Notes: generated by a model not told the origin, from the sequence alone. A DNA stretch of 64,000 nt from Phyllobacterium sp. OV277 (GCF_900104355.1 NZ_FNIY01000004.1:124001-188000), one strand, 5' to 3'. Numbered from the stretch's first letter, positions 42,206 through 52,021 are shown. Numbers and translations: made by a program.

Positions 42206-43066
42206 TTACGTGGCCACCGTGAAATTCCTGACATTCCAGAGAATTTCCTTGGACAAGGCAGAGATCAGGTTCCGGTCCGTGCCTTCTCGCGGAACAAGCA
42301 CGAACTCGACATCTTCGAGCGGCGGCAAACGTCCGGCGGGAAATTCCTGCAAGCCCGATGGCATCATACTTTTCGACTGCACGAGAATACCCATGCCTGC
42401 TCGTGCCGCTGCAATAAGGCCACTTAGACTGCCGCATGTGCAGACAATCCGCCATGGGATTTGATGTCTTTCCAAAGCTTGGAGCACAGCGCTGCGTGTA
42501 AGGCTGGGTGGCGGGAACGCGATCAATGGCAATGCCTTGTGTCCCGCCAATATGCGATCGGGATCACGCGCAAGCCAGACGCGCGGTTCGCGAAAAGCAA
42601 CTTCGCCACGCGCATCGCCCGGCTTGCGCTTGGCGAGCAGAAGGTCGATTTCACCTCGGTCCAGCATTTCGTAGAGAACACCGCTTATCGCTACCGTGAG
42701 TTCGAGGTCTACTGAGGGATGTGCGCGAGCAAAATCTTCGAGGACGCCGGGGAGCCGGCTGGTCACGAAATCTTCCGAAACGCCGAGGCGAAAATGCCCA
42801 CGCAAACTGCTTTCCGCGAACAGCGCCTGCACTTCGCCATTAATGCTGAGCATATTGCGTGCATGGGCGAGCAGCGCTTCGCCATCGGACGTAAGGGCCA
42901 GATGATGGGTATCACGCTGGACAAGATTGCGTCCAAGCTGCGCCTCGAGCCTCTGGATATGCTGGCTGACCGTGGATTGCCCCAGCCCAAGCTTTTTGGC
43001 TGCAAGCGAAAAGCTCCCCATTTGTTCAAGGGCAACAAAACTGCGTAATTGCGTGAGATCAAGCAT
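42206..43066 (-). CDS. LysR-family regulator next to gcl and a SBF-like transporter
   Basis: A 286-residue LysR protein: HTH at about 2-60 (LTQLRSFVALEQMGSFSLAA, GLGQSTVSQHIQRLEAQLGR) and an effector domain from about 88 onward. It is divergent from the transporter gene at 43168 across a 101-bp gap with repeated TATCATGATA-like sequence, its most likely target. Its 3' end faces the gcl promoter region, so a role in gcl is possible but not indicated by the sequence. Confidence 0.88.
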   Translation of the reverse strand: MLDLTQLRSFVALEQMGSFSLAAKKLGLGQSTVSQHIQRLEAQLGRNLVQRDTHHLALTSDGEALLAHARNMLSINGEVQALFAESSLRGHFRLGVSEDFVTSRLPGVLEDFARAHPSVDLELTVAISGVLYEMLDRGEIDLLLAKRKPGDARGEVAFREPRVWLARDPDRILAGHKALPLIAFPPPSLTRSAVLQALERHQIPWRIVCTCGSLSGLIAAARAGMGILVQSKSMMPSGLQEFPAGRLPPLEDVEFVLVPREGTDRNLISALSKEILWNVRNFTVAT

Positions 43067-43088
43067 AGATGATCCTGAAATCCAGAAA

Positions 43089-43126
43089 CATGATAAGTGT
43101 TATTTCTTGCATCTTGTATCATGATA
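43089..43126. promoter_or_regulatory. Candidate LysR binding region between lysR and the transporter
   Basis: CATGATA at 43089-43095 and the perfect palindrome TATCATGATA at 43117-43126, about 28 bp apart, in the divergent gap. A layout typical of LysR recognition and activation sites. Confidence 0.4.
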
Positions 43127-43167
43127 GTAGATGCTACCGCAAACATATCGTGCTGGACTAATCTATC

Positions 43168-44199
43168 ATGCGCCGCTTTTTGCCTGACAATTTCACGTTG
43201 ATGCTCGTTGCGATGATCGCGTTGGCATCTCTCTTTCCTGTGAGTGGTATTGCCGCTGATTATTTCGGCTTGGCAACGAAAGTGGCGATTGGACTGTTGT
43301 TTTTCCTGCATGGCGCACGCTTGTCCCGCAGCGTGGTGATTGCCGGGTTCCTGCATTGGCGGCTGCACCTGACAATCCTCGCAGCTACATTTGTGCTGTT
43401 CCCGATTTTCGGACTTGCGGCCGGATCGCTAGTTCCCACCATTCTGCCGGCTTCCTTCTATACGGGTATCCTGTTTCTCTGCGTGCTCCCCTCCACCGTG
43501 CAATCCTCCATTGCCTTCACCTCAATTGCCGGGGGAAATGTTCCGGCCGCCATTTGTGCGGCGTCCGCCTCAAATATCTTCGGCATGTTTTTGACGCCGC
43601 TTCTGGCGGGCATATTGTTCTCGGCCAGCGGCCATGTCGGATTCTCGCTTGACGCCCTATTGTCCATCCTTCTGCAATTGCTCGCGCCATTTGTTCTTGG
43701 CCAAATTCTGCAGCCACTGATTGGCGAATTTATCCGCCGTCAGAAGAAGATTCTGATGCCGGTTGATCGCGGCTCCATCCTGATGGTGGTCTATCTTGCC
43801 TTCAGTGACTCGGTGAACGAAGGCCTGTGGCAAACGACATCATTGCGCGATCTCGCAGTAATCATTGGTGTTGATATCGTCATCCTTGCACTGGTTCTGA
43901 CAACGACCATGTATGGAAGCCGTGTGCTCGGCTTTTCGAAAGAGGACGAAATTGCCATCACATTCTGCGGTTCGAAGAAAAGCCTTGCCAGCGGCGTGCC
44001 AATCGCAACCGTGATCTTTGCCGGGCAGAGCATCGGCAGCATTGTCCTGCCGCTGATGCTGTTCCATCAGATCCAGCTTATGACCTGTGCCGTCATTGCG
44101 CAGAGATATGCTGACGCGAGGAAGAAGAAAAAAGCCGCTGAGGCTTTGGCCGAGCCAGCGAAAGACAAAAGCAATCTCCCTGTTAAAGCCGTTGGCTAA
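43168..44199 (+). CDS. SBF-like (bile acid:Na symporter superfamily) transporter
   Basis: A 343-residue membrane protein with about 9-10 helices and a charged C-terminal tail rich in Lys/Ala. It belongs to the SBF-like/YfeH branch: LFFLHGARLSRSVVIAGFLHWRLHL, FLCVLPSTVQSSIAFTSIAGGNVPAA (crossover motif) and ITFCGSKKSLASGVPIATVIF. Substrates of this branch are mostly unknown; organic acids such as pyruvate are imported by related proteins. Placed beside gcl and a LysR gene, a glyoxylate- or glycolate-related acid is possible (inference). Confidence 0.82.
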   Translation: MRRFLPDNFTLMLVAMIALASLFPVSGIAADYFGLATKVAIGLLFFLHGARLSRSVVIAGFLHWRLHLTILAATFVLFPIFGLAAGSLVPTILPASFYTGILFLCVLPSTVQSSIAFTSIAGGNVPAAICAASASNIFGMFLTPLLAGILFSASGHVGFSLDALLSILLQLLAPFVLGQILQPLIGEFIRRQKKILMPVDRGSILMVVYLAFSDSVNEGLWQTTSLRDLAVIIGVDIVILALVLTTTMYGSRVLGFSKEDEIAITFCGSKKSLASGVPIATVIFAGQSIGSIVLPLMLFHQIQLMTCAVIAQRYADARKKKKAAEALAEPAKDKSNLPVKAVG

Positions 44200-44368
44200 C
44201 GGGCGCTCCGTACAGGTTTCCATACATTGCACTTGAACTGACAGCACGATGAACGCCAGCTCCATAAGCGATAGTATTTCAGACCTTCTCAAGAACTATT
44301 AAGTCGGCGCTTGCTGGGCGCGACAACAACCGACTGCCGAGACACAATACCGGTCGCTTACTTGTCAC

Positions 44369-45298
44369 CTAGATCGCGAGTGCTTGGCTGATACGCGCAT
44401 ATTCGCCCGGTGCTCGACCGACCTCACGGCGAAAGGCCGTACTGAACGCACTGGCAGATTTGTAACCCACTGCTGCCGCGACGGCATCTTGGGGCAGCTG
44501 TTCATAGTGGAGCATATCCTTGGCGACCGCCATCCTCCATTTGATCAAATAGGTCATCGGCGGGGTACCGACAAGACGAGTGAAGCGCTCGCTAAAGGCG
44601 GTGCGTGAAAGATGTGCCTCTTGTGCCAATGAGCCAACGGTCCAGACGCGAGCAACGTCGGCGTGGAAGCTTGTCAGCGCTCGTCCGATGCGATCATCAG
44701 CCAAAGCATTTAACAGACCAGGGCGGACTGATACTCCGGTCTTCTCGGACTTGTAGCGCAGAGCTTCGATCAGCATGACATCGATCAGGCGCTGTAGGAT
44801 GAGGTCGCGTCCGGGGCGCTGATCGAGTGCCTCCTCTCTCAGCGAGTTGATCGCATTGGTAATCCTGCGCGTGGCATTGTCAGTACATTTGATATGGATC
44901 AGTGTCGGCACGACTTGCGCAAGCATCTCCACATTGGGTGCACCGAACAAGAAATATCCTCCCAGAAGCTGGAAATCTGGTTCGCCCGCGATTTGCCCAA
45001 AGTGAGTTTTCACAAGACGGACGGGCGTCGGACGGATATCGCCCCCGATTGGTTCAACGCCTAAATCACTGACCATGGTGAAGCCCGGACCCGTGGGCAG
45101 TAATATGAAATCGCCTTCGGCCAACTCGATCGGGTCACAATTTTCAACCAGCAAATGGCATTTGCCCGCCATCACCACACCGAAGCCAGCGTTAGTGGAA
45201 CCGGGATAGCGGACGCCCCAACGACCCGAACCGCTGACAACCTTCGATACCACCGTTTGAGGGCGCATCAGTGCGACAAGAGAAGATAAAGGGTCCAT
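44369..45298 (-). CDS. AraC-family regulator (cupin_6 N-terminal domain)
   Basis: A 309-residue AraC/XylS protein. The N-terminal cupin_6-type domain (about 1-185; RPQTVVSKVVSGSGRWGVRYPG, LAEGDFILLPTGPGFTM) precedes two HTH motifs at about 205-305 (VGSLAQEAHLSRTAFSERFTRLVGTPPMTYLIKWRMA). The combination is common for regulators of a divergent short-chain dehydrogenase gene, as found here (97-bp gap). Effector unknown. Probably activates the SDR gene. Confidence 0.88.
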   Translation of the reverse strand: MDPLSSLVALMRPQTVVSKVVSGSGRWGVRYPGSTNAGFGVVMAGKCHLLVENCDPIELAEGDFILLPTGPGFTMVSDLGVEPIGGDIRPTPVRLVKTHFGQIAGEPDFQLLGGYFLFGAPNVEMLAQVVPTLIHIKCTDNATRRITNAINSLREEALDQRPGRDLILQRLIDVMLIEALRYKSEKTGVSVRPGLLNALADDRIGRALTSFHADVARVWTVGSLAQEAHLSRTAFSERFTRLVGTPPMTYLIKWRMAVAKDMLHYEQLPQDAVAAAVGYKSASAFSTAFRREVGRAPGEYARISQALAI

Positions 45299-45319
45299 TT
45301 TGAACGATCTATAAAGAAT

Positions 45320-45346
45320 TACGTACGTCTGATTATAGTACGTACT
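45320..45346. promoter_or_regulatory. Repeats TACGTAC in the araC/SDR divergent promoter
   Basis: TACGTAC occurs at 45320-45326 and 45339-45345, 19 bp apart. The first extends to ACGTACGT and the second to AGTACGTACT (45337-45346), both palindromic. Good candidate site for the AraC protein or for another dimeric regulator. Confidence 0.4.
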
Positions 45347-45395
45347 GGCCTGATTGGGTAGTATTCATCGTGAATGACCTGAAGGATGTATATTC

Positions 45396-46214
45396 ATGAA
45401 AACTGTTCTTATTACCGGTTCCTCGTCTGGCTATGGCAAGGCGACCGCACAACTCTTCCTCGACAGGGGCTGGAACGTCATCGCCACGATGCGTCGTCCA
45501 AGTGACAACAGCATCAAAGGGCCTGCCGATCGCTTACAGATCGTGGCTCTTGACGTAACAAAGGCAGAGAGCATCAAAGCCGGCGTCAACGAGGCAATTG
45601 GTCTCTTCGGGGGCGTAGACGTTCTCGTCAACAATGCCGGAATAGGTGGATTTTCGCCCATCGAAACAACATCGGATGAAACCATCCGGCGAATGTTTGA
45701 GACCAATACTTTTGGTGTGATGGCTATGGTCCGTGCAATCGTGCCCCACATGCGTGAGCGTGGGTCGGGTACGATCGTCAATGTCACGTCCAGCGTGATC
45801 TTCAATCCTGCACCAATGGTCTCGGCGTATACGGCCACCAAAACAGCCGTTGAGGGTTTCTCGGAGGCGTTGTATTACGAACTGGCACCACTTGGCATCC
45901 ATGTGAAATTGATGGAGCCCGGTTACGGACGAGACACGAAGTTCGAATCGAACATGATGGCGCTCAACGATGAGAACTCGTTTCCACCTTCTTACCAACC
46001 GCAGCTAAACGCCCTGATGAGCAGTCTTCCCGAAGTCTCAACGACTCTCGAAGATGCCGCCGCCGCCGTATTTCGAGCTGCGAACGACACCAGTTCGACT
46101 CTTCGATTCCCGGGCGGGGCAGATTCAGTAGCTATTGCGAAGAAGCATGCCGAACTGAGTGAGGAGGCGTTCTTGGCTAGTATGCGTCAGACATTTGGCG
46201 TGTCGCACGAATAG
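45396..46214 (+). CDS. Short-chain dehydrogenase/reductase (SDR)
   Basis: A 272-residue classical SDR: NAD(P) motif TGSSSGYGKATAQLF (near residues 7-21), NNAG (NNAGIGG), catalytic Ser in NVTSSVIF, and YxxxK in YTATKTAVEGF. The substrate is not evident; related proteins act on diverse alcohols and ketones. AraC lies divergently and probably regulates it. A likely terminator is the CCTGCC/GGCAGG hairpin at 46430-46446. Confidence 0.88.
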   Translation: MKTVLITGSSSGYGKATAQLFLDRGWNVIATMRRPSDNSIKGPADRLQIVALDVTKAESIKAGVNEAIGLFGGVDVLVNNAGIGGFSPIETTSDETIRRMFETNTFGVMAMVRAIVPHMRERGSGTIVNVTSSVIFNPAPMVSAYTATKTAVEGFSEALYYELAPLGIHVKLMEPGYGRDTKFESNMMALNDENSFPPSYQPQLNALMSSLPEVSTTLEDAAAAVFRAANDTSSTLRFPGGADSVAIAKKHAELSEEAFLASMRQTFGVSHE

Positions 46215-46583
46215 CTACCGATCAATGCAGCCGGATGCCGCATAGGCTTCCGGCAGCAATTTATGGCGAAGCACTCCCGCGGTTTAACGATTCTGCCCAC
46301 GCCGCCGCGCAACTGCGGTTAAGGCTGCAGCCCCGAATGCTCGCCCAACCATCACGAGCCTCAATGATCTTGAGGAGGCAGTTACGCCAATGGTGATCTG
46401 ACGAGCGGTATCCGCGAAACACCAAAAATCCTGCCTTTATGGCAGGCTGGCCAATAACGGCTCCATTCCGCCTTGAACTGGTTTACAACATAACGAGGAA
46501 GTGAATTGAGGATGAAATGATTTCATTTTCCTCTCTATAAGGTGACAATTAGGATCGTGGCTCCTTCAAGGGATAAACTCATC
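46215..46583. other. Intergenic region between the SDR and 2-hydroxyacid dehydrogenase genes
   Basis: 369 bp without a gene I can support. It contains the hairpin CCTGCC-TTTAT-GGCAGG (46430-46446) and, nearer the next gene, the perfect palindrome ATGAAATGATTTCAT (46512-46526), which may be an operator. The GC-rich left half (46260-46400) shows nothing recognisable. Confidence 0.5.
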
Positions 46584-47582
46584 ATGAACGTCACCATTCT
46601 GGATGATTATTTTGATACCTTGCGCGGCCTGCCCTGCTTCCAAAAGCTTAAAGAACACAGCGTAACCATATGGAATGACCACGTTCAAGATGTGGATGCA
46701 CTAGCAGAGCGCTTGAGAGATACCGAAGCGCTGGTTCTCATTCGAGAACGCACGCAGATCACCGCACAGCTCATCGCCCGATTGCCCAAGCTGCGATTGA
46801 TTAGCCAGCGCAGTGTTTATCCGCACATTGATATCAATGCCTGTACTAAACACGGGGTGATTGTGTCCTCGAACCAGCATTCCGGTAGCCCATCCTACGC
46901 AGCGGCAGAATTAACCTGGGGGCTCGTGATCGCAGCAATGCGTCAAATTCCGCAGCAAATGCGCTCGCTTCAGTCCGGTCACTGGCAGATTGGCGTGGGC
47001 CGCAGCCTGCGCGGGCGCACGCTGGGTATCTACGGGTATGGGCGCATAGGCGCCGAAGTGGCGCGATACGGCGCGGCCTTCGGTATGAATGTGCTGGTTT
47101 GGGCCAGAGAGACTTCGCTCGAGAAGGCACGCAAAGATGGCTGGAACACAGCGCCAAATAAGCGCGCATTCTTCGAGACATGCGATGTACTCTCGCTGCA
47201 TATGCGGCTGGTCCCCGATACACGTGAAATTGTGACAGCGGAAGATCTAAGCCGAATGAAAACCAGTGCTCTACTGGTCAACACCAGTCGCTCAGGCTTA
47301 ATTGAACAGGGCGCTCTCGAACGAGCACTTGTTGCTGGACGACCCGGGATGGCAGCAGTGGATGTCTATGATGAAGAACCCTTAAGTGATCCGCAGCATC
47401 CACTGCTGCACATGTCAAATGTTGTCTGTACACCGCATATTGGTTACGTCACAGAAGACGAGTATGAGATTCAGTTCTCTGATATTTTCGATCAGATCGT
47501 TGCCTATGCCATCGGACGTCCCATCAATGTGGTGAATACCGATATTTTAAATGCCGAGGCATCCGATCATTCGAGAGCATGA
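46584..47582 (+). CDS. D-isomer-specific 2-hydroxyacid dehydrogenase family protein
   Basis: A 332-residue NAD-dependent enzyme. Catalytic domains flank the Rossmann domain with [20 protein letters not shown] (GxGxxG). The catalytic Arg lies in [15 protein letters not shown], the Glu in DVYDEEPL, and the His in CTPHIGY. The family covers glyoxylate/hydroxypyruvate, phosphoglycerate and lactate dehydrogenases. [25 protein letters not shown] departs from the usual xxGxGxDNID motif, so the substrate is uncertain. ATG at 46584 was chosen from the start of the conserved domain; GTG at 46542 is possible. Confidence 0.82.
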   Translation: MNVTILDDYFDTLRGLPCFQKLKEHSVTIWNDHVQDVDALAERLRDTEALVLIRERTQITAQLIARLPKLRLISQRSVYPHIDINACTKHGVIVSSNQHSGSPSYAAAELTWGLVIAAMRQIPQQMRSLQSGHWQIGVGRSLRGRTLGIYGYGRIGAEVARYGAAFGMNVLVWARETSLEKARKDGWNTAPNKRAFFETCDVLSLHMRLVPDTREIVTAEDLSRMKTSALLVNTSRSGLIEQGALERALVAGRPGMAAVDVYDEEPLSDPQHPLLHMSNVVCTPHIGYVTEDEYEIQFSDIFDQIVAYAIGRPINVVNTDILNAEASDHSRA

Positions 47583-47816
47583 CGGGCTACATCAGGCCAC
47601 TCGACCGAGAATAATTCATAGAAGCCCGAATTGGTGGCGACAATCACTCAGAGCCCCTTCGCACCGGCAATCTGCCACTGGCGCAGCATAATTTCCGACA
47701 TAAAACTAGGCTTCGTACTTGCAGACTTGACCTGACATCGGGCAAATCCGAGTTGTAAGCGCTTTTCAAATGCTTCGAATGCGGCCATAGTCGCGGCATT
47801 CGAACTGGAGGAAAAA

Positions 47817-48719
47817 ATGAAAAAAATTCTGATCGCGGCAACAGTAATGTTTGCCGCTCTTGGTTCTGTCGCCCATGCCGATGGCACTTTGGACAAAATC
47901 AAGTCTACTGGTTCCATCACGCAAGGTGTGAGAGAATCTTCGGGATTGGCCTATACACTTGGTAACGGCGTCTATACCGGTTACCATTATGATGTCTGTC
48001 AGAATATTATTGCAGATGTTAAGAAGAAGCTCGGGCTTGAAAAGCTCGATATTCGATACCAACCTGTGACATCGCAGAATCGTGTGCCTCTGGTTCAAAA
48101 CGGCACTGTCGATCTCGAGTGTGGTTCGACGACAAACAATACTGCCCGTGCAAAAGATGTTGCATTTGCCGACACTGTCTATGTCGAGGAAATTAAGATC
48201 GCTGTTCGTGCGAACTCCAGCATCAACAAGCTGGAGGATCTGAACGGCAAGAACGTTGCGACCACAACCGGCACGACCTCCGTACAGACTCTGCGGAAAA
48301 ACAAGCGCGCCAAAGACGTAACGTTCGGCGAAGTTTATGGCAAAGACCATGCCGACAGCTTCCTCCTGCTGCAAAGCGGCCGGGCTGATGCCTTTGTCAT
48401 GGACGTTTCGATCCTTGCTGCGAATATTGCAAGGGCGCAAAATCCAAGTGATTTTAAGATCTTGCCAGAGGTTCTATCTGTTGAGCCTATCGCGATCATG
48501 ATCCGCAAGGATGATCCCGAGTTCAAGAAGGCAGTCGACGAAAGCATTGTGGAGCAGATCAAATCGGGTGCCATAGCCAAGCTTTATGACAAGTGGTTTA
48601 TGCAGCCGATTCCACCGAACAATGTTTCGCTGAACATGCCTGCTTCAGAAGCAACCAAGGAAGCTTGGGCTAATCCGAACGACAAGCCGACTGAAGAATA
48701 TAAGCAACCCGGTCAATAG
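47817..48719 (+). CDS. Amino-acid ABC transporter substrate-binding protein (glutamate/aspartate GltI type)
   Basis: A 300-residue periplasmic binding protein. The signal peptide is MKKILIAATVMFAALGSVAHA, cut before DGTLDKIKS. GltI-family segments are GVRESSGLAYTLG, GYHYDVCQNI, DLECGSTTNNTARAKDVAFADT and TTTGTTSVQTLRKNKR. It delivers acidic amino acids or related dicarboxylates to the permease encoded downstream. A hairpin after the gene probably keeps binding-protein mRNA above permease mRNA. SD GGAGGAAA before ATG. Confidence 0.9.
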   Translation: MKKILIAATVMFAALGSVAHADGTLDKIKSTGSITQGVRESSGLAYTLGNGVYTGYHYDVCQNIIADVKKKLGLEKLDIRYQPVTSQNRVPLVQNGTVDLECGSTTNNTARAKDVAFADTVYVEEIKIAVRANSSINKLEDLNGKNVATTTGTTSVQTLRKNKRAKDVTFGEVYGKDHADSFLLLQSGRADAFVMDVSILAANIARAQNPSDFKILPEVLSVEPIAIMIRKDDPEFKKAVDESIVEQIKSGAIAKLYDKWFMQPIPPNNVSLNMPASEATKEAWANPNDKPTEEYKQPGQ

Positions 48720-48754
48720 TCCCACGGTCATTGCCAGGTTTGATCGGAAGTATC

Positions 48755-48788
48755 TGGACGCGCCCTCACTGATCGTGTAGCGCGTCCA
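48755..48788 (+). terminator. Attenuating hairpin after the binding-protein gene
   Basis: A 9-bp stem TGGACGCGC / GCGCGTCCA with a 16-base loop in the 201-bp gap to the permease genes. It likely lowers downstream transcription relative to the binding protein. Confidence 0.5.
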
Positions 48789-48920
48789 AAGCGATCTGAG
48801 GCAATATCCTTCGTTCGCATGGCAGTTGGAACAAGTGTGGCAGCCGGTTAGTCTTGTCCTCACCGTTCTTCTGTTCAGGCTGATCGATCGGGGATTGATT
48901 TAGGGACGAGTGGGCAAAGT

Positions 48921-49658
48921 ATGATGGCATATTGGCAGAACGTGTGGGACCACTGGCAGTTTCTCTGGGACGACCGGGGTGACGGTGTAACCTACTTTCA
49001 ATGGATGATGTCTGCGTGGGGATATACAGTCGCGGTTGCATTTTGCTCTCTCGTGATTGCTCTGGTGTTCGGCATCATCATTGGCACCTTGCGGACGATT
49101 ACCGGACACAGGATCATCTCCACCTTTGCCGCAACATGGGTTGAGCTGTTCCGTAACATCCCGATCCTCGTCCAGCTCTTTATCTGGTTCTTCGTGATCT
49201 CGGAGCTTGTACCGGGAATGAGAAGCGTGCCCGGCTTCGTACTGGCATGCTGCGCCCTTGGATTTTTCACTTCGGCTCGGATCGCCGAGCAGATTCGGGC
49301 GGGCATTCAGGCTTTGCCCGCCGGCCAGCGTAATGCCGGCCTTGCGGTTGGCTTCACCCAGTTGCAAACCTATCGCTATGTGATTTTACCGCAGACGTTT
49401 CGCATCATTATTCCTCCGCTGACCAGCGAAGCGATGAATATCGTCAAGAACTCGTCGGTGGCCTTCGCGGTATCGATACCGGAATTGATCAGCTTTGCCA
49501 TGCAGACGCAGGAAGAGACCTCGCGTGGTGTGGAAGTCTATCTGGCGGCGACTTTGCTCTATGCCATCACCGCACTGGCAGTTAATCGGGTTATGTCCCT
49601 CATCGAACGGCGAACGTCCATACCCGGCCTCACGCCGCAGGCACAGGGGGGACACTGA
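48921..49658 (+). CDS. Amino-acid ABC transporter permease (GltJ type)
   Basis: A 245-residue inner-membrane permease of the HisMQ type with about five helices. The EAA-like loop reads IRAGIQALPAGQRNAGLAVGFTQLQTYRYVILPQ. Other signatures are ELFRNIPILVQLFIWFF and NSSVAFAVSIPEL. It pairs with the next permease; the stop TGA overlaps the next ATG by one base. SD is weak, and ATG at 48924 is an alternative start. Confidence 0.88.
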   Translation: MMAYWQNVWDHWQFLWDDRGDGVTYFQWMMSAWGYTVAVAFCSLVIALVFGIIIGTLRTITGHRIISTFAATWVELFRNIPILVQLFIWFFVISELVPGMRSVPGFVLACCALGFFTSARIAEQIRAGIQALPAGQRNAGLAVGFTQLQTYRYVILPQTFRIIIPPLTSEAMNIVKNSSVAFAVSIPELISFAMQTQEETSRGVEVYLAATLLYAITALAVNRVMSLIERRTSIPGLTPQAQGGH

Positions 49659-50350
49659 TGACTACGCTTGATTTTTCTTTTTATACCTGGGCCAATATCA
49701 GCAACTATTTGATCAGTGGCTTGTACTTCAGTATTTCCCTCACCATCGCAGCCACGATTGGTGGTATTGCGCTGGGAACAATCATTGCCCTGCTGCGTCT
49801 GTCCGGTATCAAACCACTGGTATATCTTTCGACCTGGTATGTTAACGTGTTTCGCAGTGTTCCGCTTGTCATGGTGCTCCTCTGGTTCTTCCTGCTGGTC
49901 CCATCAAGCTTTTATGATCTGTTTCCCGGCGGTAGCGGCCAGAAATACAGGGCCGAGATTTGCGCCCTGATCACCTTTATTGTGTTCGAAGCTGCATTCT
50001 TCAGCGAGATCGTACGCGCTGGTATTCAATCCCTGCCCCGGGGTCAAAGTTCCGCAGGTCAAGCCCTTGGGATGACCTATGGACAGAATATGCGTTACAT
50101 TATCCTGCCCCAGGCGATCCGGAACATGCTCCCGGTTTTCCTGACCCAGACAATCGTGCTGTTTCAGGACACGTCGCTGGTCTATGCCATCGGCGCCTAT
50201 GACATTCTCAAGGGATTCGAGATCATGGGGAACACGTTTGGCCGGAGAATTGAAACATATCTTCTTGCCGCCGTGGTCTATTTTGCTATCTCTTTTTTCC
50301 TATCCATGCTCGTCAAGAGACTGAACCAAAAAATCCGCATTGTGCGCTGA
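49658..50350 (+). CDS. Amino-acid ABC transporter permease (GltK type)
   Basis: A 230-residue permease. It shows VNVFRSVPLVMVLLWFFLLVP and the EAA loop IVRAGIQSLPRGQSSAGQALGMTYGQNMRYIILPQ, with DTSLVYAIGAYDIL as the usual C-terminal segment. It forms the heterodimeric channel with the preceding gene. SD GGGGGG ends about 5 bases before ATG. Confidence 0.88.
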   Translation: MTTLDFSFYTWANISNYLISGLYFSISLTIAATIGGIALGTIIALLRLSGIKPLVYLSTWYVNVFRSVPLVMVLLWFFLLVPSSFYDLFPGGSGQKYRAEICALITFIVFEAAFFSEIVRAGIQSLPRGQSSAGQALGMTYGQNMRYIILPQAIRNMLPVFLTQTIVLFQDTSLVYAIGAYDILKGFEIMGNTFGRRIETYLLAAVVYFAISFFLSMLVKRLNQKIRIVR

Positions 50351-50370
50351 ACTGAAGGACGCCAATCAAA

Positions 50371-51108
50371 ATGATCGAGATGAAAAGCGTTTCAAAATGG
50401 TACGGCGCGACCCAGGTTCTCAACGACTGCTCCGTTAAAATCAACAAGGGTGAAGTCGTTGTTGTCTGTGGGCCGTCCGGTTCCGGCAAGTCCACCCTGA
50501 TCAAGACTATCAATGCCCTGGAACCCATCCAGAAAGGCGAGATCTGGATCGACGGCGTCGCCGTCCACGACAAGGCGACGGACCTGCCCAAGCTGCGAAG
50601 CCGCGTCGGGATGGTCTTTCAGCATTTCGAGTTGTTCCCGCATCTGTCAGTGACTGACAATCTCACCATTGCTCAAATGAAAGTGCTTGGCCGCCGCAAG
50701 GACGAAGCCAGGAAGCGCGGCCTGCAAATGCTGGAACGCGTCGGCCTCATCGATCACCAGAACAAGTTTCCGGGTCAGCTCTCGGGTGGCCAGCAACAGC
50801 GCGTGGCTATCGCACGCGCCCTGTCGATGGACCCCATCATCATGCTGTTTGACGAACCCACGTCGGCGCTAGATCCAGAAATGGTGGGCGAAGTGCTTGA
50901 CGTCATGGTGGGTCTTGCCTCCGAAGGCATGACCATGATGGTAGTGACACACGAAATGGGCTTTGCCCGGAAGGTATCAAACCGGGTCATTTTCATGGAT
51001 GTCGGTGGCCGTATCCTTGAAGATACGACCAAGGATGAGTTTTTTGGCAAAATCGAAGATCGCCAGCCCCGCACGCGTGAATTTCTCAATAAGATTCTGC
51101 AGTATTAA
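50371..51108 (+). CDS. Amino-acid ABC transporter ATP-binding protein (GltL/GlnQ type)
   Basis: A 245-residue ATPase with Walker [10 protein letters not shown] (about 36-44), signature [15 protein letters not shown], Walker [15 protein letters not shown], and the H-loop VVTHEMG. The polar-amino-acid subfamily is recognised by [17 protein letters not shown]. It powers uptake by the two permeases. The gene ends with a short intergenic region and a hairpin. Confidence 0.92.
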   Translation: MIEMKSVSKWYGATQVLNDCSVKINKGEVVVVCGPSGSGKSTLIKTINALEPIQKGEIWIDGVAVHDKATDLPKLRSRVGMVFQHFELFPHLSVTDNLTIAQMKVLGRRKDEARKRGLQMLERVGLIDHQNKFPGQLSGGQQQRVAIARALSMDPIIMLFDEPTSALDPEMVGEVLDVMVGLASEGMTMMVVTHEMGFARKVSNRVIFMDVGGRILEDTTKDEFFGKIEDRQPRTREFLNKILQY

Positions 51109-51220
51109 TGCAACCTGCATTTGATCTTTCCGCCGCCATAGGCGACGGAGTAAAGGTGCTTGGAGCATGACCAGCTAATTTCTGCTCCTCGCATGTCACC
51201 AGCGTTGGCCTTTTGAACAG

Positions 51221-51242
51221 CTCGCCGCCAAAGAGCGGCGAG
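51221..51242 (+). terminator. Hairpin after the amino-acid transporter operon
   Basis: A perfect 8-bp stem CTCGCCGC / GCGGCGAG with a 6-base loop, 112 bases after the ATPase stop. It lies between the convergent ABC and FkbM genes. Confidence 0.55.
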
Positions 51243-51265
51243 TACGCCAATTGCACAGCGGTGGT

Positions 51266-52021
51266 TTACACTGGCGTGCAGAAAAGCTGCGCGAATTTGA
51301 AACTCGTCAACCAAGCAATGTCCGGGGACATACCAGCGTCGACAACTTCCTTCCCGTCATAACCATCCACTGTGAAGCTGTATTCCAGATCCTGAAATAT
51401 TCTGATGATCTTCGACATCGTTTTAGCCGGATCATCGAAGAGATAATTGTGTATTTCGAGGTTGATATAAGGCCGATCGGACAAAATCTTTGGTGCCCCG
51501 AGCATCACTTCCAGTTCGGCACCATCCACGTCGATTTTCAGAAAATCGACCTTTCTGGAGCGATCATAATCATCATCGAGCCTGACGACTTCGACTTTCG
51601 TCGACATTCTTGGATCCTGATCCGAGGGGAGAACCACAAATGCACCTGAATTGTCCAGAACCGGCAACATACCCTTCCGATCCCCAGCCGCGCGAGGATG
51701 AACAATGATGTTCTTAAGATTGTTCAGCTTTGCATTGCGCTCAATCATGGCCGCGTTGCTCGGGGACGCCTCCCAAGCGTGAACCACACCTGTTGGCCCC
51801 GTGCATAGGGCTAAGAGAACAGTGGTCACGCCCTGATGGGCACCACAATCAAGGACTGTCGAGCCCGGCTTGATGGTGTCGATCCACCATTGTCGCTCGA
51901 CCTGCCATTGATTAGGATAGTTATACCACTGACTAGCTAACTTGTCCTCAATATGGACGTCAAACTTATGTGGCCCAACAATTCTCTCTCTAGCGATAAA
52001 CGGTTCAAAGACTTCTGACAT
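51266..52021 (-). CDS. FkbM-family methyltransferase
   Basis: A 251-residue SAM-dependent methyltransferase. Motif I is STVLDCGAHQGVTTVLLAL (about 65-85), followed by VHAWEASPSNAAMIERNAKLNNL (motif II), VDFLKIDVDGAELEVMLGA (motif IV) and YINLEIHN. FkbM enzymes O-methylate sugars or polyketides. No glycan or secondary-metabolite genes lie next to it, so it is an orphan here. ATG at 52021 follows a modest GGGGCG. The 400-bp AT-rich stretch upstream is a compositional outlier and may mark transfer; the gene itself is GC-balanced. Confidence 0.8.
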   Translation of the reverse strand: MSEVFEPFIARERIVGPHKFDVHIEDKLASQWYNYPNQWQVERQWWIDTIKPGSTVLDCGAHQGVTTVLLALCTGPTGVVHAWEASPSNAAMIERNAKLNNLKNIIVHPRAAGDRKGMLPVLDNSGAFVVLPSDQDPRMSTKVEVVRLDDDYDRSRKVDFLKIDVDGAELEVMLGAPKILSDRPYINLEIHNYLFDDPAKTMSKIIRIFQDLEYSFTVDGYDGKEVVDAGMSPDIAWLTSFKFAQLFCTPV

